Assembly (NCBI GenBank): GCA_036844615.1
Contig: DAIUFK010000004.1
Location: 17,441 to 81,440, forward strand
DNA from: Palsa-872 sp036844615
Lineage (GTDB): Bacteria; Chloroflexota; Dormibacteria; Dormibacterales; Dormibacteraceae
DNA length: 64,000 nucleotides
Direction of reading: 5' to 3'
A model generated the notes under the pieces. That model did no database searches, was not told where the DNA came from, and was given only the letters and a program-made list of their open reading frames with translations. Positions 1 to 9,394 of this stretch are shown here, piece by piece (position 1 is the stretch's first letter; every line of letters begins with the position of its first letter). The translations under genes were made by a program, and so were the position numbers.

Positions 1-1
1 G

Positions 2-85
2 GCGGGGCTGCACATCTTCACGTTCAACGAGATCGAACCGACCGAGCGTTGGCGCCAGGACACCCTGGCTCTGCTCGCAGCTTGA
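2..85 (+). CDS. C-terminal end of a probable methylenetetrahydrofolate reductase (partial)
   Basis: Only the last 27 codons are inside the window. They read in frame to a TGA at 83-85 and include GLHIFTFNEIEPTERW, which resembles the final beta strand and tail of the MetF TIM barrel (a glycine-leucine-histidine followed by a hydrophobic F-T-x-N strand). The gene ends 13 bp before fhs, and the fhs ribosome binding site begins right after this stop, so the two are probably co-transcribed. A folate C1 enzyme beside fhs makes sense. The assignment rests on a short tail and context, so it is moderate. Confidence 0.5.
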   Translation, partial: AGLHIFTFNEIEPTERWRQDTLALLAA

Positions 86-98
86 AAGGAGGGTAGGC

Positions 99-1799
99 AT
101 GGCAGTTCCGTTTCCGACCGACCTCGAGATTGCACGGCGCGCCAGGTTGCTGCCAATGCCCGAGATCGCCGCCAAGATGGGCCTGGGACCGCATCTACTC
201 GAGGCATACGGCTCTGACGTCGCCAAGATCAAGCTGGAGGCGATCGAGGAGCTCGCCGATCGGCCGAAGGCCAAGTACGTTGTCGTGTCTGCGATCACGC
301 CGACGCCGCTTGGCGAGGGCAAGACGACCACCACCGTCGGTCTCGGCCAGGCCCTTTCACTCATCGGCAAACGCGCGACAGTGGCCATCCGCCAGCCGTC
401 GATGGGACCGACGTTCGGCATCAAGGGAGGAGCGGCGGGTGGCGGCTACAGCCAGGTAGTCCCCATGGAGCGCCTGAACCTTCACCTGACGGGCGACACG
501 CACGCCATCACGGCTGCGCACAACCTGCTCGCGGCGATGATCGACAACCACATCCATCACCACGAGGCGCTGGTCGATCGCGACAGCGTCACCTGGCGCC
601 GCGTGCTCGACGTGAGCGACCGCGTGCTGCGGAACGTCATAGTCGGCCTTGGCACCCGAGAGGACGGCGTCATCCGCCAGACCGGCTTCGACATCACCGC
701 CGCATCCGAGGTTATGACTGTGCTTGCGCTCACCACCTCGTTGCGCGACATGCGCGAGAGGCTGGGTCGCATCGTCATCGGCAACACCACCGCCGGAAAG
801 CCGATCACAGCTGAGGAGCTGCTCGCCGCCGGATCGATGACCGTCATCCTGCGCGACGCGATCAAGCCCAACTTGCTGCAGACGCTCGAGAACACGCCAG
901 TGCTCGTCCATGCGGGCCCGTTCGGCAACATCGCCACAGGCAACTCCTCGGTGATCGCGGACCTCATCGGCATCCACTGCGGCGACTTCCTTGTCACCGA
1001 GGCGGGCTTCGCCGCAGACATGGGCGCCGAGCGCTTTTTCAACATCAAGTGCCGAGCGTCGGGCCTCGCCCCTGACGCCGCAGTCGTCGTCGCCACGGTC
1101 CGTGCGCTGAAGGTCCATTCGGGCCATTTCAGAGTCGTCGCCGGCAGGCCGCTGCCGCCGGAGATGGTGAAGGAAAACCCCGATGACGTGTGGGCCGGCG
1201 CCGCCAACCTGCGCAAGCAGGTGGAGAACATCAGGATCCACGGAGTTACGCCGGTGGTGGCGATCAACGCATTCCCCACCGACCACCCATCAGAGCAGGC
1301 TGCAGTCCGCGAGATCGCCGAGGAGCTTGGCGTGCGCTCCGCGATCTGCAACAACTTTGCCGAGGGTGGGCGTGGCGCGACCCAGCTCGCGGAGGCAGTC
1401 GATGAGGCGGCGCACGAGCCGAGCTCGTTCCATTTCCTGTACCCGGCTGAGGCCACGCTCAGGGAGAAGATCGAGACCATCGCGACCAAGGTTTACGGAG
1501 CCGATGGCGTCGAGTACTACCCGCCGGCGGCCGAGCAGCTGGACTCGTTCGAGCGCAACGGCTTCGGCAAGCTCAGCGTCTGCATCGCCAAGACTCACCT
1601 TTCCATCTCGTCGGATCCGAAGCAGAAGGGCGCGCCGACCGGATGGAAGCTGCCGGTGCGCGAGGTCCGCGCTTCCGTCGGCGCCGGCTTCGTCTACCCG
1701 ATCTGCGGCGACATGAGGACGATGCCAGGCCTGCCTTCCAGCCCGAACGCGATGCGCATTGACATCGACGAGAACGGGGAGATCGTCGGGCTCTCGTAG
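99..1799 (+). CDS. fhs: Formate--tetrahydrofolate ligase
   Basis: This cytosolic enzyme makes 10-formyl-THF from formate, THF and ATP. The 566-residue product has the usual family length (about 555-560) and carries the diagnostic phosphate-binding segment TPTPLGEGKTTTTVGLGQ at about residues 68-85. Downstream blocks such as QPSMGPTFGIKGGAAGGGYS (about 99-118) and NLHLTGDTHAI are also typical. The start is an ATG with a strong Shine-Dalgarno (aaaggaggg) 6 bases away. It follows a probable MTHFR and lies next to an island rich in demethylating flavoproteins that would release C1 units as methylene-THF or formaldehyde. Fhs could run in either direction; the sequence does not say which. Confidence 0.97.
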   Translation: MAVPFPTDLEIARRARLLPMPEIAAKMGLGPHLLEAYGSDVAKIKLEAIEELADRPKAKYVVVSAITPTPLGEGKTTTTVGLGQALSLIGKRATVAIRQPSMGPTFGIKGGAAGGGYSQVVPMERLNLHLTGDTHAITAAHNLLAAMIDNHIHHHEALVDRDSVTWRRVLDVSDRVLRNVIVGLGTREDGVIRQTGFDITAASEVMTVLALTTSLRDMRERLGRIVIGNTTAGKPITAEELLAAGSMTVILRDAIKPNLLQTLENTPVLVHAGPFGNIATGNSSVIADLIGIHCGDFLVTEAGFAADMGAERFFNIKCRASGLAPDAAVVVATVRALKVHSGHFRVVAGRPLPPEMVKENPDDVWAGAANLRKQVENIRIHGVTPVVAINAFPTDHPSEQAAVREIAEELGVRSAICNNFAEGGRGATQLAEAVDEAAHEPSSFHFLYPAEATLREKIETIATKVYGADGVEYYPPAAEQLDSFERNGFGKLSVCIAKTHLSISSDPKQKGAPTGWKLPVREVRASVGAGFVYPICGDMRTMPGLPSSPNAMRIDIDENGEIVGLS

Positions 1800-1814
1800 G
1801 GAGTGGAACTCCCG

Positions 1815-3065
1815 ATGCTGACCAAACCAATCGGGCGTCGCGAATTCCTGAAGGGGGCCGCTGCCGTTGGCCTTGCCGGCCTCGCGGGCCCCCTCGTGGC
1901 ATGCGGACCTTCATCAGCTACGAGCCCTACAGCTTTCCCTTTGCCAAGCTTCGGGCCGCGCACCACCCCGATCAAGCACGTGATAGTGGACCTACAGGAG
2001 AATCGCTCGTTCGACCACTACTACGGGTTCGCGCCCTTCGTCGGAAGGTACGGTGTACCCGCCGGCTTCAAGCAGCCCGACGGACAGGGCCAGCCCGTAA
2101 GGCCGCATCACCTGACGACCCTGTCCATTGGTGACATCAGCCACACATGGACCGATACGCACAGTGAGTACAACGATGGGCGAATGGACGGCTTTCTCAC
2201 CACCGACGGACCCAACGCCCTGGGGTACTACACGGAGGCCGACCTACGTTTCTATTACAGCCTGTTCGAGTCGTCAGCGCTCTGCGTCAACTACTTCTGC
2301 TCGGTCCTCGGCCCGACGTATCCGAACCGCATGTACCTTGCCGCCGGCACCTCGGGCGGCATCACCAACAACAACGTGTTCGGCTACGGCATATTCGACT
2401 ATCCGATCATCCTCGACCTTCTCGAGGCGGCAGGCGTGAGCTGGAAGATCTACAACCTCGGCCTCGACGAGGTGACGAACGGCGCGTCGGACAGTGTCTT
2501 CGTCTTCTGGAAGAGATGGGCGCATGACGCCCGCACCATCGCCGGCAAGGACGACTACCTGAAGGACCTGCAGCTCAGCCGCCTGCCAGAGGTGTCATTC
2601 ATCATTCCCAGCTATTCATTGCACGTGGACGAACACCCTCCGGCTGATGTCTCGGTCGGGATGGGCCTGCAGCAGGAGCTGATTACCGCGCTGCGAAAAT
2701 CGTCAGCCTGGGCAAGCTCCGCGTACATCCATTCCTACGATGAAGGGGGTGGGTTCTTCGACCACGTGCCACCGCCTCGAGTCGATGCCTACGGGCTCGG
2801 TATGCGAGTGCCGACCTGGGTGATCTCGCCATTCGCCAAGCCCCGCCACCTCGAGCCGGCGCTGTACGAGCACGCGTCGATACTCAAGTTCATCGAGGCA
2901 GTCTTTGGGCTACCGACGCTCGCCACCGTGAACCACCGTTTCGATAAGTCCACGCCAGGCGGCGCGAACTACGAAGCGTCAAACGGTAACTCGCTCGGCC
3001 CGCCGGCTCCGCCCCGCGACGGAAGGCCGGAGATCGGGAACCTGATGGAGTGCTTCAGCTTTTAG
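1815..3065 (+). CDS. TAT-exported phosphoesterase (phospholipase C / acid phosphatase AcpA superfamily)
   Basis: The product of about 416 residues starts with a twin-arginine signal (GRREFLKG, then a hydrophobic Ala/Gly/Leu stretch and VAC), so export in folded form and possible lipidation at that Cys are expected. The mature part shows the family nucleophile block QENRSFDHYYG, then GPTYPNRMYL, FIIPSY and YDEGGGFFDHVPPP, which match the PF04185 alkaline-phosphatase-like fold including metal ligands. Substrate (phospholipid or phosphomonoester) cannot be told. A GTG at 1803 is also in frame, but the ATG at 1815 sits directly before the TAT motif and is preferred. The 3' end overlaps the convergent etfD gene by 11 bp. 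Confidence 0.88.
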   Translation: MLTKPIGRREFLKGAAAVGLAGLAGPLVACGPSSATSPTAFPLPSFGPRTTPIKHVIVDLQENRSFDHYYGFAPFVGRYGVPAGFKQPDGQGQPVRPHHLTTLSIGDISHTWTDTHSEYNDGRMDGFLTTDGPNALGYYTEADLRFYYSLFESSALCVNYFCSVLGPTYPNRMYLAAGTSGGITNNNVFGYGIFDYPIILDLLEAAGVSWKIYNLGLDEVTNGASDSVFVFWKRWAHDARTIAGKDDYLKDLQLSRLPEVSFIIPSYSLHVDEHPPADVSVGMGLQQELITALRKSSAWASSAYIHSYDEGGGFFDHVPPPRVDAYGLGMRVPTWVISPFAKPRHLEPALYEHASILKFIEAVFGLPTLATVNHRFDKSTPGGANYEASNGNSLGPPAPPRDGRPEIGNLMECFSF

Positions 3066-5064
3066 TCGACTCGTCCCAGGCCTTGCGGCGCTCTACTGCT
3101 TCTGACAGCAGCGTCGCCAGGTCGATCACCTGCAGCTTGGCGCCTGTCTCGCGCACGCCGTCGTCAAGCATCACCGTGCAGAACGGGCACGCGACCGCCA
3201 GCGTCTGAGCTCCTGTCGCTACAGCTTCGCGAACGCGCTCCTGGTTGATCGGGCTCCCGCGGCTTTCCTCCATCCACATCCTCGCCCCGCCCGCGCCGCA
3301 GCAGAAGGTGCGCTTGCCGCTGCGGGCCATCTCGACGGGCCGGCCTGCGGCGGCGACCAGCTCGCGCGGCTCGGCCATCACGTCGTTGTGGCGCGCCAGG
3401 TAGCAGGAATCGTGGTACGTGATCGACCGGTCCCCTGCCAGAGGCTTGATCTTGCCCTCGCGCATGAGCTCGGCCAGGAACACTGTGTGGTGCACCACCT
3501 CGTAGCTGCCGCCGAAATCGGGGTACTCGTTCGACAGCGTGTTGAAGCAGTGCGGGCACGTCGTCACTATCCGCTTCACACGCGACGAGTTGAGGGTGCC
3601 TACGTTCTCCTTCGCGAGCCGCTGGAAGGTGTACTCGTCGCCCATCCGGCGCGCCGGGTCGCCGGTGCAGGACTCCCGCGGCCCCAGGATCGCGAAGTCG
3701 ACTCCCGCCGCCTTCATCAGCTTCGCGGTCGAGACGGCGCCCTGGCGAGCGCGTTCGTCGTATGCGGGCGCGCAGCCGACCCAGAAGAGGATGTCGGGCG
3801 GCTCCTCCCCCGGCTGCAGCACGTGGATGCCGAGCCCCTCGGCCCAATGCGTGCGGTCAGCCTGCGGCTTGCCCCATGGGTTGGAGGAGCGATCGACGTC
3901 CCGCAGCATCGGCGCCGCCTCCGCCGGGAATCGAGATTCGACCATGACGAGGTTTCGACGCAGGTCGACTATGTGGTCGATGTGCTCGATGCCGACTGGG
4001 CACTCCCGCTGGCACGCCCCGCACGTCACGCAGTCCCAGACGACGTCGTCGGTCACCGCATTGGGCACGAGCCGTGGCGGGTTGTATGTCTCGCCCTTGT
4101 CACGCGCCGCCAGGATTTTCGGGCCTTCGGCGAGCGCCTGGTCTCGGAGCGCCATGATCAGGAGCTTCGGGGAGAGGGCCTTGCCTGTCGCGTAAGCGGG
4201 GCAGACGTCCTGGCAGCGGCCGCATTCGGTGCATGACATCGTGTCGACTACCTGCTTCCACGTCATGTCCTTGACGGTGGCCGTACCGAACCTGACGTCT
4301 TCCTCGGCCATCCCCGCTTTCTCGAACTGGATCGGTTCGAGGCGCCCTCTCGCCCGCGTGCGGCCGAAGAACACGTTCACGGCGGCCAGGAAGATGTGGA
4401 GGTGCTTGGAATAGGGGAGGTAGACGAGGAACGCAAGGATGATCAGCACGTGAGCCCACACCGCGACTCGCTCGAGCACCGGCGTCCAGCTCTGGTGGAG
4501 CGCGCCGGCCAGCAGGCCCGACACCGGAGCCCAGCTCGCAGGGTAATCGTTAAGCCCCAGCGCGATCTGCGAGGCGTGCCAGAGCAGCAGGCTGAAGATG
4601 ATCGCTGCGATCAGCGCAAGGATGAGGTCCGCCTCGCCGAGGTGGCTGCCGCTGAAACGGCGGGGCTTCTGCCATTTGCGGATGACGAAAGCAGTGACCA
4701 CGCCCGCGAGCACGAGGACCGCGAAGACGTCGACCATCAGCGCGTACCAGCCCTGCGAGCCGAGCCACGGCAGGGTCGCGTGGGGATCGACGGCGCCGAT
4801 CATCGCGATGAGGATCGTCGGGAGCAGGACCATGAAGCCCCAGAAGATCGCCGCGTGCATAAGGCCGGGGACGAGGACCTGAAGGAGCTTGCTCTGCCCG
4901 ACGACCACGACAGCTTCGGCGCGCACCCGCCCGGCAACATCGTCGAAGCGAGCCACTGACTGGCCCATCCGAATCAGGCGGTACAGCAACACGGCGCGGC
5001 GGCCGAAGAGAGCGCCGGACGCGAGCAGGACTGCAGCCAGCGCTATCGCGGGGAAGGAGTTCAT
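3055..5064 (-). CDS. etfD: Membrane Fe-S oxidoreductase, ETF:quinone electron carrier (EtfD-like)
   Basis: The 669-residue protein has an N-terminal membrane part of about 230 residues with roughly five hydrophobic helices, resembling nitrate reductase gamma. Two ferredoxin-type 4Fe-4S motifs follow: CTECGRCQDVC (Cys 278, 281, 284, 288) and CVTCGACQREC (345, 348, 351, 355). The C-terminal half has heterodisulfide-reductase-type CCG segments (TCPHCFNTL, CCGAGGARMW). This architecture matches mycobacterial EtfD (Rv0338c), which passes electrons from EtfBA to menaquinone. It starts within the etfA stop (ATGA overlap, 5061-5064), so it is translationally coupled to etfA. Context therefore makes ETF the electron donor, with the dimethylglycine-type dehydrogenases at the head of the chain. 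Confidence 0.88.
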   Translation of the reverse strand: MNSFPAIALAAVLLASGALFGRRAVLLYRLIRMGQSVARFDDVAGRVRAEAVVVVGQSKLLQVLVPGLMHAAIFWGFMVLLPTILIAMIGAVDPHATLPWLGSQGWYALMVDVFAVLVLAGVVTAFVIRKWQKPRRFSGSHLGEADLILALIAAIIFSLLLWHASQIALGLNDYPASWAPVSGLLAGALHQSWTPVLERVAVWAHVLIILAFLVYLPYSKHLHIFLAAVNVFFGRTRARGRLEPIQFEKAGMAEEDVRFGTATVKDMTWKQVVDTMSCTECGRCQDVCPAYATGKALSPKLLIMALRDQALAEGPKILAARDKGETYNPPRLVPNAVTDDVVWDCVTCGACQRECPVGIEHIDHIVDLRRNLVMVESRFPAEAAPMLRDVDRSSNPWGKPQADRTHWAEGLGIHVLQPGEEPPDILFWVGCAPAYDERARQGAVSTAKLMKAAGVDFAILGPRESCTGDPARRMGDEYTFQRLAKENVGTLNSSRVKRIVTTCPHCFNTLSNEYPDFGGSYEVVHHTVFLAELMREGKIKPLAGDRSITYHDSCYLARHNDVMAEPRELVAAAGRPVEMARSGKRTFCCGAGGARMWMEESRGSPINQERVREAVATGAQTLAVACPFCTVMLDDGVRETGAKLQVIDLATLLSEAVERRKAWDESTKS

Positions 5065-6107
5065 GCCCTCTCCCCTTCGGGGAGACGGTCAGGGAGAGGG
5101 GCGTCAGCTTGGGTCGCCCGCGCTGCCCTTATCTCCGCCGAGATCGCGGGCACTATCTCCTTCAGGTCGCCGATCACCGCGTAGTCGGCGCTGAGCATGA
5201 TCGGGGCCTCACCGTCGGCGTTGATGGCAAGAATCTTCTTGGCGCCCTTGCACCCAGCCATGTGCTGGGTCGCGCCGCTGATGCCGCACGCGATGTAGAT
5301 GTCAGGTGCGATCTTCGTGCCGGTCTGGCCGACCTGGTCGGTGTGCGGTCGCCACCCGGCGCTTGTCACAGCGCGCGAGCAGCCCACTGCCGCGCCAAGC
5401 AGGCCGGCGAGCTCCTCGATGATGGCGAAGCCCTCCTTCGACCCGACGCCGCGGCCGCCGCTCACGACTACCTTCGCCTCCGTCAACGAGATGCCGCCGC
5501 CCGCCGCGCCCACGTGCTCGGCTACGCGCACTCGGAGGTCGTTCTCGGTCAGCTCCGGATTGAACTTCTCGACTTTCGTCTCCGAAGGCGCAGCCTCGAT
5601 CGGCACCGCGTGAGGCGCCACCGTGATCAGGGGCCGGGAGCTGTGCAGGCGTGCCTCCTCGAGCAGGCTGCCGCCCCAGCGAAGTCGAGTCAGGGTCACC
5701 GGCGGGCCTGGCGCAACAGCAGTGCAGTTTGCCGCCAGCGGCAGCGCGCAGCGGGCCGCGAGGCGGGCCATCACGTCGTTGCCTCGCTCGGTGCCGGCCG
5801 CGAACACTGCGCTCGCCTGGAGGCGATCCGCAAGCCCACGCAGGGTGGCGGCCCATGCGTCAGGAGCGAAGGCTCCGAGCGCCTCGTGCTCGGCGACGTG
5901 CACTACGTCGACGCCGTGCCGGTCGAGGTCCACTGCAGACCCGAGGAGAAGCGCGTGCACCGGCTGCCCAAATGATCGAGCCAGGGTCAGTGCCTGGAGC
6001 GAGGGATCCGTCGCTCTGCCTTCGGACTGCTCGACAAGGACCAGGACCAAGCTTCCCTCCCCCTTCAGGGGGGAGGGTCGGGGAGAGGGAGCGGAGTCGG
6101 CAGTCAC
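5061..6107 (-). CDS. etfA: Electron transfer flavoprotein, alpha subunit
   Basis: EtfA carries the redox FAD of the ETF heterodimer and hands electrons from soluble flavin dehydrogenases to a membrane acceptor. The C-terminal FAD domain is clear: SGGRGVGSKEGF, AGWRPHTDQVGQTG and GISGATQHMAGCKGAKKILAIN. The N-terminus is odd: the first 19 residues (TADSAPSPRPSPLKGEG region) are translated from a GC-rich palindrome. A native EtfA would begin near VLVLVEQ. The annotated start is a GTG directly after the etfB stop; an alternative TTG at 6050, preceded by GGAGGG from the palindrome, would remove the extension. The tail also comes from such a repeat. Operon order is etfB-etfA-etfD. Confidence 0.93.
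   Translation of the reverse strand: MTADSAPSPRPSPLKGEGSLVLVLVEQSEGRATDPSLQALTLARSFGQPVHALLLGSAVDLDRHGVDVVHVAEHEALGAFAPDAWAATLRGLADRLQASAVFAAGTERGNDVMARLAARCALPLAANCTAVAPGPPVTLTRLRWGGSLLEEARLHSSRPLITVAPHAVPIEAAPSETKVEKFNPELTENDLRVRVAEHVGAAGGGISLTEAKVVVSGGRGVGSKEGFAIIEELAGLLGAAVGCSRAVTSAGWRPHTDQVGQTGTKIAPDIYIACGISGATQHMAGCKGAKKILAINADGEAPIMLSADYAVIGDLKEIVPAISAEIRAARATQADAPLPDRLPEGERA
5066..5100. repeat. GC-rich palindromic (REP-like) element at the etfA 3' end
   Basis: TCTCCCC (5069-5075) and GGGGAGA (5079-5085) pair around a TTC loop, and a second GGGAGAGGG follows. The element lies inside etfA and encodes its last residues (PDRLPEGERA). A related element lies at the other end of the same gene. 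Confidence 0.55.
6055..6077. repeat. GC-rich palindromic (REP-like) element at the etfA 5' end
   Basis: CCCTCCCCC (6055-6063) pairs with GGGGGGAGGG (6068-6077) across a TTCA loop. On the minus strand it supplies a GGAGGG just before an in-frame TTG at 6050-6048, so it may serve as the ribosome binding site of etfA. Confidence 0.5.
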
Positions 6108-6878
6108 CTAGAGCACCCCGATCTTGCGCAGCATCTCGACCACTGCAGACGCCGCCGCCGGGCCGTTGCCAAGGACCTCGGCGCGCTTGCCGTGTCCCTC
6201 AGGCACCACGAGCTTGACCAGCTCGAGGCGCGACTCAGGCCTTGACGGTGTGCTCGCCGCCACGGGCTTCCGGCCCGCTCGCATCCGTCCGGGCACAGAC
6301 GGATACCGAGGAAGGTTCAGGCCCTCCTTTACTGTCAACACCGCGGGCAGGGGCACGACGTAGACGTCCCTGCCTCCCTCGACCTCCTGCTCGCAACGGA
6401 CCGACGCGCCCTCGAGCGCGACGCGCTTGAGCCCCGTGACGAGCGGACGGCCGAGTGCATTGGCGACACGCGCGCCCACCTGGAAGCCGCCCGAGTCCGC
6501 CGATTCGTTGCCAAAGAACACGAGGTCGAAAGGACCGGCGGCGGATTCATTCGCGCGGATCGCATCCAGCATTGCGGCTGCGGTCGCCTCGGGATCCCAT
6601 TCGACGCCGTCCGTTTGCAGATGGATCGCGCGGTCGATGCCAAGGGCCATCGCGTCGCGGAGCTGCTCGACGGCTTCTGCGGGCCCCAGCGTCAGGACCA
6701 CCGACTCGCCGCCGTTCGCCTCGATCAGCCGCACAGCCTCTTCGACGCCGCACTCCTCGTGCGGGCTGATGGTGAATCCCAGGTGGCGCGTCTCGAGGGC
6801 CTGCGCATCACCGGTGAGCACCATCCTCCCTCCGGTCAGCGGCACTCGCTTAACGCAGACCAGGACACGAAGACTCAT
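6108..6878 (-). CDS. etfB: Electron transfer flavoprotein, beta subunit
   Basis: This 256-residue protein is the AMP-binding partner of EtfA. It opens with LRVLVCVKRVPLTGGRM and carries PHEECGVEEAVRLIEANGGE, a family-typical segment, then FDLVFFGNESADSGGFQVGARVA and a VKEGLNLPRYPSVPGRMRA block that matches the EtfB signature around the AMP site. Its ATG overlaps the stop of the dimethylglycine dehydrogenase-like gene (ATGA, 6875-6878), so the electron donor and acceptor are translated from one coupled message. Its TAG is followed at once by the GTG of etfA. Confidence 0.95.
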   Translation of the reverse strand: MSLRVLVCVKRVPLTGGRMVLTGDAQALETRHLGFTISPHEECGVEEAVRLIEANGGESVVLTLGPAEAVEQLRDAMALGIDRAIHLQTDGVEWDPEATAAAMLDAIRANESAAGPFDLVFFGNESADSGGFQVGARVANALGRPLVTGLKRVALEGASVRCEQEVEGGRDVYVVPLPAVLTVKEGLNLPRYPSVPGRMRAGRKPVAASTPSRPESRLELVKLVVPEGHGKRAEVLGNGPAAASAVVEMLRKIGVL

Positions 6879-9394
6879 GACCGAATACGCAGATTCTCTG
6901 GGTCGAACACCGGGGTCGGGCCGGCGACCGCCACCGTCACCGGGTAGCGCTCGCCCATGTACTCGACGGCAAGCGGCGCGCCCACACTCGCGTGCTCTGG
7001 GGGGAGATAAGCCATGAGGATGTGCTTGCCGATCGACGGCCCCGCACCCGCGCTCGTCACATACGAACCGCGCCCGCGACGGTCGACTATCCGCTTCCCA
7101 TCGCGCGTGAGGATGGGCTCGCGACCGAGCATGTACCGCTTCTCTCCGCTCTTGGAGGTGTGGTCGTCAACGGTGAGGGTGCACATGAGGGCGGCAGGCT
7201 CCTCTTCGCGATGGCGCAGGTGCGCCTCTTTGCCGACGAAATCCTCTTCCTTCACTCGCGGCGCGGTCATGCCCGCCTCGACCACGTTGTACTCGGTCTC
7301 CAGCTCGTTGCCATGCGCCCGATAGCACTTCTCCAAGCGGCCTGTCGTGCCGTACACGCCGATGCCGCAGGGCGCCAGGCCGTGAGCCTTGCCCGCTTCC
7401 CACAGGTAGTCCCAGAGCCTCAACCCCTGGTCCATCGGAATGTAAAGCTCCCAGCCCAGGTCCCCGACGTACGAGATTCGCGAGGCGAGGACTCGCAGCG
7501 TGCCGACCTCGATGGTGCGGCAGGTACCGAACTTGAAGCCATCGCCCGAAATGTCGTCCGACGTCACGAGCGCGAGGATGTCCCGTGCCCGCGGACCCCA
7601 CAGCCCGATGGTGGTCAGGGTTGAAGTCATGTCGGCGAGCTGTGCGGTGCCATCGGCGGGCAGGTGGTCGTGAAACCACTTGCGGTCCGACATGCCTGAG
7701 GCTCCGCCGGTGACCACCCGGAAGCGTTCGTCGCCAAGGCGCATGATCGTCAGGTCGGACTTGAAGCCCCCGTTGGGGGCCAGGACCGGCGTGTAAACGA
7801 CGCGGCCGACCGGAACGTCCATCTGCCTGAGCGCGACGCATTGCACCGACCGCAGCGCGCCTGGGCCGACGATGTCGAAGATGGTGAAAGCGGAAAGGTC
7901 GAAGAGGCCCGCGCGCTCGCGCATCGCCAGATGCTCGGCATTGATGATCGGAGACCACCAGCGGCTTTCCCATTCGGCGGCGCGGCGCGTCACCCTGTCG
8001 CCGAACTCGGCGAGCAGAGGAGCGTTGGATTCGTACCACTGAGGCCGCTCCCAGCCTGCGGCCTCGAAGAAGGTCGCCCCAAGCTCTCGCTCCCGCGCGT
8101 TGAACGGCGACAGGCGAACGTTCCGGTTGGAGGCCCACTGCTCGCTCGGGTGGACGATCCCATAGGTCTTGTTGAAACCCTCCGCCGCGCGCGCGCGCAC
8201 GTGGGCACGTGTCTTTTGATGTTCGTGAAAGCGAGCGATGTCGGAGGAGTGGAGGTCGATCTCCGTCTCGCCGTGGACCATCCACTGGGCGATCGCCTTG
8301 CCTGTGCCGGGGCCTTCCTTGACCCATACCGCTGCGGCCGACCACAACCCTTTCACGTCAGGCGACTCGCCGAGGATCGGCATGCCGTCTGGCGTGAGAG
8401 ACAGGATCCCGTTGATCGCGTACTTCACTCCCACCTTCTCGTCCCCGACGATCTCGGGCATGAGCTCCAGGGCGTGCTGCATCTGTAGCTCGAAGTCGGG
8501 TTGAGTGAAAGGGAATTCGGTAGGTGACAGCGCGGCCTGCTCGAGGGTTGGTATCTCCTCGGGGTCGTACAGGATCGCCCGGTGCGCGTAGGAGCCGATC
8601 TCGAGGTCGCCGCCCGCTTGGCGCTCGTACATGTTGGTATCCATGTCGCGCACGATCGGAAACTCGATGTCGCTCTTGGCGCCGGCGAACCTTGGCACCG
8701 GCCCGACGTCGATCATCTGGTGGACGGCAGGGGTGAGCGGAATGTGCGTCCCCGCCATCCTGGCGAGGCGAGGGCTCCAGACGCCGCACGTGATGACGAC
8801 ACTCTCGGCTTCGATGTCACCTTCGGTGGTGCGCACTCGGCGAACTCGCCCATTCTCGACGTCGATTCCGAGCACCTCTGTCTTGGCTGAGACGGTGAGG
8901 GCGCCGGCAGACTGACCGCGCTCGCGCATGAGAGTGCCCGCGCGCAGGGAGTCCACGACGCCAACGCCAGGCGTGTAAAAGCCGCCCAGGATGATGGACT
9001 CGTCGATGTAAGGCACCAGGCGTTTCACCTCTGGGGGAGTCACAAGCGATACGGGCTCGATGCCCCAGGCGTGCGCCGAAACCATGCGGCGAGTGAGCTC
9101 CTGCATGCGCTCCTTGGTGCGCGCGACCTCGATGCCGCCTGATTGCGTGAAGACGCCGAGCTCCTTGTACTGGTCGACGCTTTCCACGGTGAGCGCGGTC
9201 ATCTCCTTCGAGTGGTCGACCAGGTAGATGAAGTTCGAGGCATGGCCTGTCGAACCGCCGGGGTTGGGCAACGGGCCTTTGTCGAGGAGGACAGTGTCCC
9301 GCCAGCCGAGCTGGCCGAGGTGGTAGGCCACGCTGTTGCCGACGATCCCGCACCCGATGACGACGACGCGGGCGTGGCTGGGAAGAGGGCTCAT
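6875..9394 (-). CDS. Dimethylglycine/sarcosine dehydrogenase-like flavoprotein (DAO + GcvT domains)
   Basis: The 839-residue product joins an N-terminal FAD-binding amine oxidase domain (VVIGCGIVGNSVAYHLGQLG, about residues 11-30) to C-terminal folate-binding aminomethyltransferase (GcvT-like) domains, the layout of dimethylglycine and sarcosine dehydrogenases. GGSTGHASNF places a histidine (H51) where this family can attach FAD covalently. The expected reaction is oxidative N-demethylation, with the C1 unit going to THF and electrons to ETF. The open frame extends further upstream, but ATG 9394 overlaps the previous stop (ATGA) and sits just before the Rossmann motif. Exact substrate is not certain; a paralogue of similar architecture lies at 17269-19683. 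Confidence 0.88.
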   Translation of the reverse strand: MSPLPSHARVVVIGCGIVGNSVAYHLGQLGWRDTVLLDKGPLPNPGGSTGHASNFIYLVDHSKEMTALTVESVDQYKELGVFTQSGGIEVARTKERMQELTRRMVSAHAWGIEPVSLVTPPEVKRLVPYIDESIILGGFYTPGVGVVDSLRAGTLMRERGQSAGALTVSAKTEVLGIDVENGRVRRVRTTEGDIEAESVVITCGVWSPRLARMAGTHIPLTPAVHQMIDVGPVPRFAGAKSDIEFPIVRDMDTNMYERQAGGDLEIGSYAHRAILYDPEEIPTLEQAALSPTEFPFTQPDFELQMQHALELMPEIVGDEKVGVKYAINGILSLTPDGMPILGESPDVKGLWSAAAVWVKEGPGTGKAIAQWMVHGETEIDLHSSDIARFHEHQKTRAHVRARAAEGFNKTYGIVHPSEQWASNRNVRLSPFNARERELGATFFEAAGWERPQWYESNAPLLAEFGDRVTRRAAEWESRWWSPIINAEHLAMRERAGLFDLSAFTIFDIVGPGALRSVQCVALRQMDVPVGRVVYTPVLAPNGGFKSDLTIMRLGDERFRVVTGGASGMSDRKWFHDHLPADGTAQLADMTSTLTTIGLWGPRARDILALVTSDDISGDGFKFGTCRTIEVGTLRVLASRISYVGDLGWELYIPMDQGLRLWDYLWEAGKAHGLAPCGIGVYGTTGRLEKCYRAHGNELETEYNVVEAGMTAPRVKEEDFVGKEAHLRHREEEPAALMCTLTVDDHTSKSGEKRYMLGREPILTRDGKRIVDRRGRGSYVTSAGAGPSIGKHILMAYLPPEHASVGAPLAVEYMGERYPVTVAVAGPTPVFDPENLRIRS

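Noticed and set aside
357..1489. Long antisense open frames across fhs, and similar long frames opposite most genes
   Set aside because: They are shadows created by high GC content: the opposite strand carries a full-length known gene and the shadow proteins have low-complexity Arg/Ala/Ser composition without motifs.
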